A stretch of 5,177 nucleotides of DNA, taken from NCBI GenBank assembly GCA_017551405.1, contig JAFZLP010000068.1:1-5177 (forward strand). The letters are read 5' to 3'. Under the pieces are notes generated by a model. That model did not search any database. It saw only the letters and a list, made by a program, of their open reading frames with translations, and was not told the DNA's origin. Below, one piece after another: positions 1 through 4,975 of the stretch (positions within the stretch are counted from its first letter, which is position 1; every line of letters begins with the position of its first letter). A program made the position numbers and the translations under genes. Source of the DNA: Bacteroidales bacterium (GTDB taxonomy: Bacteria; Bacteroidota; Bacteroidia; Bacteroidales; UBA932).

Positions 1-421
1 GCCGTATCTGCGTCCCCGACGAGGAGTTGAACTCGGTGTAAAGGTGCCCGCCAATCAGATGGTGGGTTTCGGGATTGGGGCTTATGCCGTGCGCGGCTCC
101 TACGGGGAGCGACAGCACCTGCTCGTCATCTTTGAACAGCAGCAGTTTCGCGTCCATGATGCCCATTGCGGTATCCCTGGGCCAGTAATAGTCGTCCGGC
201 ACCTGCACCGCGCTGGCCCAGACTATGGTGTCCGGAACGAACTGCTGCCCTGCTTCGGTGGAGTCGGACGACCTGCCGCCCCTGCCGTCACTGTAGCCGC
301 CCCTTGGGAATTTGTCACACCTGGCGATGCCGCTGCCCGGGGGATCCAGCCACGAGCATCCGGCGGCAATGAATGCAGCCGCGGCCAGAATCGCCAGTCC
401 TTCTCTTTTCATATCCTTCAT
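1..421 (-). CDS. Hypothetical lipoprotein, N-terminal part (cut by left window edge)
   Basis: This is an uninterrupted minus-strand frame of 140 codons with no stop before the window edge, so the C-terminus is missing. The N-terminus reads MKDMKREGLAILAAAAFIAAG followed by Cys22. That is a short basic region, a hydrophobic stretch and a lipobox (Ala-Ala-Gly-Cys), which together make a signal peptidase II lipoprotein signal. A second ATG at 412 (Met4) is an equally possible start. After the lipobox comes a Gly/Ser/Asp-rich spacer (about residues 30-58), then a more ordered region with VWASAVQVPDDYYWPRD (about 67-83) and HHLIGGHLYTEF (about 121-132). The residues just after Cys22 (SWLDPP) are not a clear Bacteroidota surface-export signal. 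I recall similar hypothetical lipoproteins in Bacteroidales but cannot name a family or function. It lies 97 bp downstream of the anti-sigma gene on the same strand, with a terminator between. No convincing promoter of its own is visible, so some read-through expression is possible. Confidence 0.8.
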   Translation of the reverse strand, partial: MKDMKREGLAILAAAAFIAAGCSWLDPPGSGIARCDKFPRGGYSDGRGGRSSDSTEAGQQFVPDTIVWASAVQVPDDYYWPRDTAMGIMDAKLLLFKDDEQVLSLPVGAAHGISPNPETHHLIGGHLYTEFNSSSGTQIR

Positions 422-440
422 TTGCGGCAAATAAAGGGAG

Positions 441-473
441 AAAAAAAGAAACCCCGGGGGTAAATCCCGGGGT
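441..473 (-). terminator. Rho-independent terminator for the sigma/anti-sigma operon
   Basis: A perfect 8-bp GC-rich inverted repeat pairs ACCCCGGG (451-458) with CCCGGGGT (466-473) around a 7-nt loop. Read on the minus strand, the hairpin is followed by TTCTTTTTTT (450 down to 441). This is a standard intrinsic terminator for leftward transcription leaving the barrel-type anti-sigma gene, which stops at 519. It lies upstream of the lipoprotein start at 421. On the plus strand no T-tract follows the hairpin, so it should work in one direction only. Confidence 0.82.
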
Positions 474-480
474 AAAAGTC

Positions 481-510
481 AAAATACTTTTTTTGTAGTA
501 AAAGTATTTT
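481..510. repeat. AT-rich inverted repeat (11-bp stem) just after the anti-sigma gene
   Basis: AAAATACTTTT (481-491) and AAAAGTATTTT (500-510) are perfect reverse complements around an 8-nt loop. The hairpin begins 8 bp past the stop codon of the leftward gene (519-521) and 7 bp before the GC-rich terminator stem. The stem is almost all A-T and lacks a strong T-tract on its minus-strand exit side, so it may be an auxiliary terminator or an mRNA 3'-end stabiliser. The inverted repeat is directly visible, but its role is inferred. Confidence 0.55.
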
Positions 511-518
511 TTACAGGC

Positions 519-1778
519 TTAAAAATAAAAATGTAAACCTGCGTTGAAGTTGATCAGGAGCGGCTTTTCGGTGCGGATGCTCTTGGGCTGGCCGCAGTTG
601 AAATAGTAGCGGGCGTTGGGCGCCGCATAGAGGCCGAGGCCGTCGGTGATGCGGAACTCGACTCCGAGACCGCCGCCTGCCGAAAGCTGGGTGCCATGCA
701 CCGGATAGTTGAGGGTTTCATCGCCCATGGCGTACTTGCTGCTGAGGGCCCACTCGGCTTCGCCGGTTCCGAATGCGAACAGACGGAGGCTGCCGCCGCC
801 AAGCAGCTCGAAGTAGACGTTGAGCGGAACTCCGATGTACTGCATGTTGTGGCGGATGTTGCCCTTGGTGACGGCTCCGGAAGCGGACGTGAAGCTGCCG
901 TTGAAATTGCGCGAAAGGAGGGAGTAGTCGATTCCGGTGCCGACTGAGAGCCTCGGGGTGAGCCCGAAACGCACTCCTACGCCCACGCTGAAGGGGATGC
1001 TGTAGGAGGATTCGCCCTCTTCGCGGATGTCGCCGGGGATATAGTCGTTCTTGGCGCTGACGCCGTAGAGCGGGGCCGAGGATGCGGAATTGCCTGCGCC
1101 CAGGATGCCCCCCGCCAGGGCGGAGATGCGTACCGGGGCCTTGCGGGACATCTGGTCTTCGAAGGCCATGCGGGCGAATTCATCGGGCTGCCCGGCAGCC
1201 GGCCTGACGGCCTCGTGGGAAGCCTGGGGCTCCTGTGCGACCTGCGCTGCGGGAGCGGCTTCCTGCGGTGCTGCCTGCACCTCGGTCTGAGGCTCCTGCG
1301 CGGCCTCTGCAACCGGTGCCGCCTGCTGCGGGGCCTGGGGCTCCGAAACCTTTACGGCCTGGTTCCTTACGCCTGCGGCGGAACTGCGCCCGTGGGCTGC
1401 GGGAACTTCTGCAACTATGCCGGACCCGGCAGCAGCGATGACGGATTCGCCGCCGTCCTGCCCGGAAACGGTAACCTGCCTGCCGGTACTTGCGTCCGAA
1501 AGGAGGGTAGTATCGTTATGGTTTGTAAGGTTGGAATTGCGTTTTGTCCCGGGCAGGATGATGACGGCTGCAAGCACTGCCGCCATTGCGAGCGCGGCGG
1601 CAGGCCAGCCCCAGCCAAAGCTGTGGTTCTTTCGCGATGCAGCTTGGGCCTTCTGTGCCTCCATGGCGGCGAGCCTTGACTCTATGCCGCGCCAGACGCG
1701 CGGGGAGACTTCCTCCTCGGCGTCTTGAAGGGACCTCTTCACGAAGAGGTCGAAATCTGTCATATTGCCTTTTTGCAT
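519..1778 (-). CDS. Dual membrane-spanning anti-sigma factor (Dma-type): cytoplasmic anti-sigma segment, TM helix, long linker, outer-membrane beta-barrel
   Basis: The 419-residue protein probably holds the neighbouring ECF sigma factor in check and carries a signal from the outer membrane. Residues 6-50 form a cytoplasmic segment with the Bacteroidota anti-sigma-like pattern EEVSPRVWRGIESRL (22-36). There is no zinc-binding His/Cys motif, since the only cysteine is residue 395. Residues about 57-76 are a single hydrophobic helix, and there is no N-terminal signal peptide. Residues 77-213 form a low-complexity periplasmic linker, densest in Ala, Pro, Gln and Glu at 145-198. Residues 214-419 resemble a small porin or OmpA-like barrel (PF13568 type). 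I count about eight amphipathic strands, near 215, 259, 277, 311, 331, 363, 381 and 407, ending LHFYF with the terminal Phe typical of BAM substrates. The ATG at 1763 (MTDFDLF) is a good alternative start because AAAAAGG lies just upstream. The architecture matches Dma proteins described in Bacteroides thetaiotaomicron. The anti-sigma function is inferred from architecture and gene pairing. Confidence 0.85.
   Translation of the reverse strand: MQKGNMTDFDLFVKRSLQDAEEEVSPRVWRGIESRLAAMEAQKAQAASRKNHSFGWGWPAAALAMAAVLAAVIILPGTKRNSNLTNHNDTTLLSDASTGRQVTVSGQDGGESVIAAAGSGIVAEVPAAHGRSSAAGVRNQAVKVSEPQAPQQAAPVAEAAQEPQTEVQAAPQEAAPAAQVAQEPQASHEAVRPAAGQPDEFARMAFEDQMSRKAPVRISALAGGILGAGNSASSAPLYGVSAKNDYIPGDIREEGESSYSIPFSVGVGVRFGLTPRLSVGTGIDYSLLSRNFNGSFTSASGAVTKGNIRHNMQYIGVPLNVYFELLGGGSLRLFAFGTGEAEWALSSKYAMGDETLNYPVHGTQLSAGGGLGVEFRITDGLGLYAAPNARYYFNCGQPKSIRTEKPLLINFNAGLHFYF
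1194..1319 (-). repeat. Degenerate 63-bp tandem repeat in the linker of the anti-sigma gene
   Basis: Two imperfect 63-bp units lie end to end and encode residues 154-174 (starting APVAEAAQEPQTE) and 175-195 (starting APAAQVAQEPQAS). A third, partial EPQA motif precedes them at residues 146-149. At the DNA level the block GCCTGGGGCTCC occurs at 1222-1233 and again at 1333-1344. Expansion or contraction in 21-residue steps would change the reach of the periplasmic linker without breaking the frame. Confidence 0.55.
1763..1774 (-). promoter_or_regulatory. Shine-Dalgarno-like AAAAAGG that favours the internal ATG of the anti-sigma gene
   Basis: Read on the minus strand, AAAAAGG (1774 down to 1768) is followed by a 4-nt spacer and an ATG at 1765-1763. 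The next protein residues are MTDFDLFVKRSL, which looks like the start of the anti-sigma segment. This competes with the ATG at 1778, which lies one base past the sigma stop codon and could be used by termination-reinitiation. Bacteroidota rely little on Shine-Dalgarno pairing, so the choice stays open. Confidence 0.4.
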
Positions 1779-1779
1779 C

Positions 1780-2373
1780 TTAATGCTTCTCTTTAATTTT
1801 GTCTTGCAGCAGCGTGCGCGCCCTTTGCAGCTGGCTCCGCGACGTGACCTCCGTCACCCCGAGGGCCTCCGCTATTTCTTTGTGGGAGTAACCTTCGATG
1901 ACGTACATGTTGAATACCGTGCGGAAACCCGGAGGAAGCTCGGAGACGAGCTTCATGAGCTCGCGGTAACCGATCTGCTGGACGGGCGTGGGACTTTCCT
2001 CCGAAAGCCCGAAAGCGGCGTCCACTTCCTCTGTATTGCGCAGGACGTCTTTCCTGCGCAGGGACATGAGTGCTGTGTTGACAAAGATCTTTCTTGCCCA
2101 GCCTTCGAAGGAACCTGCCCCCGTAAAGCTGTCCAGCTTGGAAAAGAGGGTGACGAAACCGTCCTGCAGGACGTCTTCCGCCGCATCGCGATCCCCCATG
2201 TAGCGCAGACACACTGCGAACATCTTGCGGGAAAGGGCGTCGTACAACGCTTTCTGGGACAATCTGTCGCCGGACCTGCAGCCCTCTACGAGGGAAGCGT
2301 AGTCCAGTTTGCCCTCCGGATCTTCCGGCTGTTTCTGAGAATTAAGATGCAATTTGTTGCCAAAAAGTTGCAT
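1780..2373 (-). CDS. ECF-type RNA polymerase sigma factor (sigma-70 family)
   Basis: The 197-residue protein has the two-domain layout and normal length of an ECF (group 4) sigma factor. It should direct RNA polymerase to a dedicated set of promoters. Sigma region 2 spans about residues 24-107, with the core-binding helix DAAEDVLQDGFVTLF (63-77) and FEGWARKIFVNTALMSLRR (89-107). A poorly conserved linker (108-135) follows. Sigma region 4 spans about 138-193, with LPPGFRTVFNMYVIEGYSH (146-164) leading into the helix-turn-helix KEIAEALGVTEVTSRSQLQ (165-183). The TSRSQL form of the recognition helix is usual in Bacteroidota ECF factors, and I suspect the ECF21-like group. The next in-frame Met is residue 51, inside region 2, so the ATG at 2373 is the best start. 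It leaves an extension of about 22 residues before region 2. The stop is one base from the first start of the anti-sigma gene, indicating co-transcription and probable translational coupling. Confidence 0.95.
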   Translation of the reverse strand: MQLFGNKLHLNSQKQPEDPEGKLDYASLVEGCRSGDRLSQKALYDALSRKMFAVCLRYMGDRDAAEDVLQDGFVTLFSKLDSFTGAGSFEGWARKIFVNTALMSLRRKDVLRNTEEVDAAFGLSEESPTPVQQIGYRELMKLVSELPPGFRTVFNMYVIEGYSHKEIAEALGVTEVTSRSQLQRARTLLQDKIKEKH

Positions 2374-2393
2374 CGCTTTTCAAATAACGTTCG

Positions 2394-2401
2394 CAAATTT
2401 A
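2394..2401 (-). promoter_or_regulatory. Candidate -7 box (TAAATTTG) for the sigma/anti-sigma operon
   Basis: On the minus strand 2401-2394 reads TAAATTTG, a full match to the Bacteroidota housekeeping -7 consensus TAnnTTTG. It lies 20 bp upstream of the sigma start codon at 2373. No clear -33 TTTG is visible at the expected distance upstream, so the promoter may be weak, activator-dependent or chance in this AT-rich gap. Confidence 0.45.
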
Positions 2402-2423
2402 CTCAAATAAAACTGAAAAGCAC

Positions 2424-2431
2424 TATTTTTG
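2424..2431 (+). promoter_or_regulatory. Candidate -7 box (TATTTTTG) for the TPR-envC operon
   Basis: TATTTTTG fits the TAnnTTTG consensus of Bacteroidota primary-sigma promoters. The ATG of the TPR gene is at 2448, so transcription would begin around 2437-2440 with a leader of only about ten bases. A weak -33-like TTTA sits at 2398-2401, with a 22-bp spacer, and overlaps the opposing -7 box on the other strand. Confidence 0.45.
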
Positions 2432-2447
2432 CAATTGAAACAAGCGG

Positions 2448-3809
2448 ATGAAAACGAAGTTATTCACACTGTTCTTTCTCCTGTTCCTGATGGCCGTTCC
2501 GGCATTCTCCCAGGACTCCGCAGAGAAAGACATACGGGTCCAGAACCTTCTTCTGGACGCCGTTTCCAGGCTCGACACCGACCCCGTCCGCGCAAAGGAA
2601 GCCATAGAGAAGCTCGACCGGAACTACCCCGCCAACGACGCCGTAAAGTACTACATGGGGCTCATGGCCTATTCCGCCGGCGACCTTGCCTCGGCCGAAA
2701 AGTATCTCTCCGAAGCTGTCAGGCTCGACAGCTGCAACATCTGGTACAAGGATGCGCTCGCGGGGCTCTTCGCCGCCGAAGGGCGCAACCACGAAGCCGC
2801 CGACCTTTACATCCCGCTCGTTGAGGCGCGCCCGTCCTATTATGCCAACGCGTACACGCTCACGCTCATAGGCGACCGCTATCTTTCGCTGTACCGCGAC
2901 TCCCTGGCCCGCGACTGCTACGACAAGGCCCTGTCGCTCACCCCGGGGTATTCGCCTGCGCTGCTCGGAAGGGCGGAGCTCAACCGCATGACCGGCAACA
3001 TCGCCGCATTCTTCGCGGATGTCCGCCAGTTCGTGCGCGATCCAGGCATGAAGCCGTACGCCAAGTGCAACTACGTCACGCAGCTGCTCAAGCACGTGGA
3101 CTTTCCTTTCTATGTCACCTGGGGCGCCCAGCTCGACTCCCTCGTGAACTACTGCGTGCAGGCCCATCCCGCCGACAGCAGCGCCCTCAGGCTGGCGGGC
3201 TCGTGGTACTATTCCACCGACCGCAAAGACCTCGGCGCAGAGTATTTCAACCGCCTCCTGGAAGAGTACCCCAAAGACCTCTCTGCCCACTACACTAAGC
3301 TCAGCCTCATCTACGACGGAGGCAACATGCTCCAGGTGCTGAAGGAGTGCGAGACCATCATCAAGCTCGGGGGTAGGAACAACCCCGAGGTGATTCCCGC
3401 GATGAGCACCGCCGGCGACTGCTGGCACGCGGTCGGGAATGACCGCAAGGCCATGAAATATTACGACAAGGTGCTCCGCCTCGAGCCCGACAACGTGCTG
3501 ACTCTCAATAACTACGCCTACTACCTCTCGCTTGCCGGCAAGAAGCTCAAGAAGGCCGAACAGATGAGCCGCCGCACCATTGAACTCGAGCCCGAGAATC
3601 CTTCCTACCTCGACACTTACGGGTGGATCCTCCATCTGCTCGGAAGGGACGCCGAGGCCAAGCCCTATTTCAAGAAGGCCATGATTTACGGGGGCAAGGA
3701 CCATCTGGACATTCTGGAACACTATTCCGTGGTGCTGGATGCGCTGGGAGAAAAGGAACTCTCGCAGTACTACCGCACCCTGGCCGACAACAAAAAGGCT
3801 GAGGAATGA
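2448..3809 (+). CDS. Secreted tetratricopeptide-repeat (TPR) protein
   Basis: The 453-residue protein starts with a clear signal peptide (MKTKLFTLFFLLFLMAVPAFS|Q) predicted to be cut before Gln22, so it should act in the periplasm or at the envelope. The rest is an almost continuous solenoid of 34-residue helix pairs. Visible TPR units lie near 65-98, 99-131, 134-167, 245-277, 316-349, 350-384 and 385-418, with degenerate units at 169-200, 279-310 and 419-450. The best conserved part is NNYAYYLSLAGKKLKKAEQM (354-373) followed by YLDTYGWILHLLGR (387-400), typical of a TPR family common in Bacteroidota. TPRs are protein-binding scaffolds, and no catalytic motif is seen. The stop overlaps the envC start (ATGA), so the two products are made together and may act together. 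The partner and exact role are unknown. Confidence 0.9.
   Translation: MKTKLFTLFFLLFLMAVPAFSQDSAEKDIRVQNLLLDAVSRLDTDPVRAKEAIEKLDRNYPANDAVKYYMGLMAYSAGDLASAEKYLSEAVRLDSCNIWYKDALAGLFAAEGRNHEAADLYIPLVEARPSYYANAYTLTLIGDRYLSLYRDSLARDCYDKALSLTPGYSPALLGRAELNRMTGNIAAFFADVRQFVRDPGMKPYAKCNYVTQLLKHVDFPFYVTWGAQLDSLVNYCVQAHPADSSALRLAGSWYYSTDRKDLGAEYFNRLLEEYPKDLSAHYTKLSLIYDGGNMLQVLKECETIIKLGGRNNPEVIPAMSTAGDCWHAVGNDRKAMKYYDKVLRLEPDNVLTLNNYAYYLSLAGKKLKKAEQMSRRTIELEPENPSYLDTYGWILHLLGRDAEAKPYFKKAMIYGGKDHLDILEHYSVVLDALGEKELSQYYRTLADNKKAEE
3801..3805 (+). promoter_or_regulatory. Possible ribosome binding site GAGGA bearing on the envC start
   Basis: GAGGA lies in the last codons of the TPR gene. It touches the ATG at 3806 but is 6 nt from the in-frame ATG at 3812, which is the better Shine-Dalgarno distance. 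Starting at 3812 gives MKPLITVLAAALLAAVPAFS, a normal signal peptide. Starting at 3806 adds only Met-Arg. Either start keeps the genes translationally coupled. Confidence 0.35.
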
Positions 3810-4975
3810 GGATGAAGCCCCTCATAACTGTCCTGGCGGCGGCGCTCCTCGCAGCGGTGCCGGCCTTTTCGCAGACTGCCGCCCAGAAGAGCCGCCGCGA
3901 AAAGCTCGAGAAGGACATGGCCATCCTGGACAGGCAGATAAAAGACATCTCCAAGCAGAAGGACAACGCCATGTCGTCCCTCAAATACACCCGCAAGAAG
4001 ATCAGCAGCCGCAAGCTGCTGCTCGAAGAGAGCAACAAAGAGGTGCTTGAGCTGGACGCCCTCATATTCGCCAAGGAAGACACCATCCGCCTGCTCCGCG
4101 CCCGTCTCGACACCATGGGCAGGAACTATGAGCGCCTGGTCCGCACGGCGTACCGCAACCGCGATTCCCGCCTGTGGTACATGTACATCCTCTCGGCCGG
4201 CAACCTGGGCCAGGGCCTGCGGCGCTACGGCTATCTGAAGAGCCTTTCCGGGCAGATGCGCACCCAGGCCGCTACCATCACCCGGGCCAGGGAAGAGCTT
4301 GCAGCCCAGAGGGATACGGTGGCGGAGCTCCGCCGCCAGGCCGTCCAGAAGAGGCAGAAGCGCTCCGACGAGCTGAAGCTGCTCAAAAAGGAGGAAGGCG
4401 AATCGCAGAAGCTGGTGGACCGCCTCGGCAAGGACAAGAACAATTACCAGAAGCAGCTGGATGCCAAGCGCAAGGAGATGAAAGCCCTCGAAAGGGAGAT
4501 GCAGCGCATGGTGGACAAGGCCACCGCATCTTCCTCCGGCGGCAAAAAGACCGAAATCGACACCAAGCTGGCGGCCGATTTCGCCAGCAACAAGGGGAAG
4601 CTCCCGTGGCCTGCCGACGGTCCCGTCACCGACGCCTTCGGCGAGCGCTATCATCCCGTCTACAAGAACGTCAAGCTCCCGTTCAACAACGGCATCAACA
4701 TCGCCCTTTCGCCGAAAACGGCGGTGAAGGCGGTCTTCGACGGCAAGGTGAGCCAGGTGATAGTGATGCCCGGCTACAACCAGTGCGTGCTGGTGCAGCA
4801 CGGCAGTTTCTTCACCTTCTACTGCAAGCTCACGAATGTCTCGGTGAAGGCCGGCGACAAAATAAAGATCGGCCAGGTGATTGGCCTGGTCGATACAATA
4901 TCGGGCGAAACCGAACTTCATTTCGAGCTCTGGGAAAACAAGACTCCGCAGAACCCGGAGAAGTGGCTCAAGTAG
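3806..4975 (+). CDS. envC: EnvC-like murein hydrolase activator: coiled coil plus degenerate LytM (M23) domain
   Basis: The 389-residue periplasmic protein has a signal peptide ending AVPAFS|Q (cut before Gln23) and a long Lys/Glu-rich coiled coil (about 27-115). A conserved helical segment follows with LVRTAYRNRDSRLWYMYILS (111-130), then YGYLKSL (141-147), and a second coiled coil runs over about 150-240. After a Ser/Gly hinge (241-247) comes a C-terminal LytM/M23 fold (about 262-389) ending NPEKWLK. The fold is intact, but most zinc and catalytic positions are lost. The HxxxD pair is Asn294/Asn298 (FNNGINIA), the usual YxH histidine is Lys341 (FYCKL), and only the last histidine of HxH remains (ELHFEL, His372). 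In E. coli, EnvC with such a dead LytM domain activates N-acetylmuramoyl-L-alanine amidases for septal peptidoglycan splitting, and FtsEX controls it. A similar role is inferred here. The gene overlaps the upstream TPR gene by ATGA and the convergent transporter gene by 8 bp. Confidence 0.88.
   Translation: MRMKPLITVLAAALLAAVPAFSQTAAQKSRREKLEKDMAILDRQIKDISKQKDNAMSSLKYTRKKISSRKLLLEESNKEVLELDALIFAKEDTIRLLRARLDTMGRNYERLVRTAYRNRDSRLWYMYILSAGNLGQGLRRYGYLKSLSGQMRTQAATITRAREELAAQRDTVAELRRQAVQKRQKRSDELKLLKKEEGESQKLVDRLGKDKNNYQKQLDAKRKEMKALEREMQRMVDKATASSSGGKKTEIDTKLAADFASNKGKLPWPADGPVTDAFGERYHPVYKNVKLPFNNGINIALSPKTAVKAVFDGKVSQVIVMPGYNQCVLVQHGSFFTFYCKLTNVSVKAGDKIKIGQVIGLVDTISGETELHFELWENKTPQNPEKWLK

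Noticed and set aside
423..433. TTTATTTG on the minus strand as a -7 box for the lipoprotein gene
   Set aside because: The second position breaks the TAnnTTTG consensus, and the box would lie only a few bases from the start codon, leaving no room for a leader.
44..463. 139-codon plus-strand open frame at the left edge
   Set aside because: It is antisense to the lipoprotein frame, which has a proper lipoprotein signal. The plus frame also runs through the terminator hairpin.
1194..1319. Repeat block as a CRISPR array or mobile-element remnant
   Set aside because: There are only two degenerate in-frame units that encode a low-complexity linker, with no spacers, no terminal inverted repeats and no transposase.
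1765..2451. 228-codon plus-strand open frame opposite the sigma factor gene
   Set aside because: The minus-strand product is an unmistakable ECF sigma factor, and the plus frame has no domain features.
2460..3722. 420-codon open frame on the minus strand opposite the TPR gene
   Set aside because: It is the antisense shadow of a GC-rich gene with clear TPR repeats and a signal peptide. The translation is rich in Val, Gly and His with no recognisable domain.
3770..4921. 383-codon open frame on the minus strand opposite the envC-like gene
   Set aside because: It is a shadow caused by codon bias. The plus strand has the signal peptide, coiled coil and LytM domain, while the minus translation matches nothing I know.
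4693..4929. Active M23 zinc endopeptidase
   Set aside because: Three of the four key motif positions are replaced (Asn294, Asn298, Lys341), so a regulatory EnvC-type role fits better.
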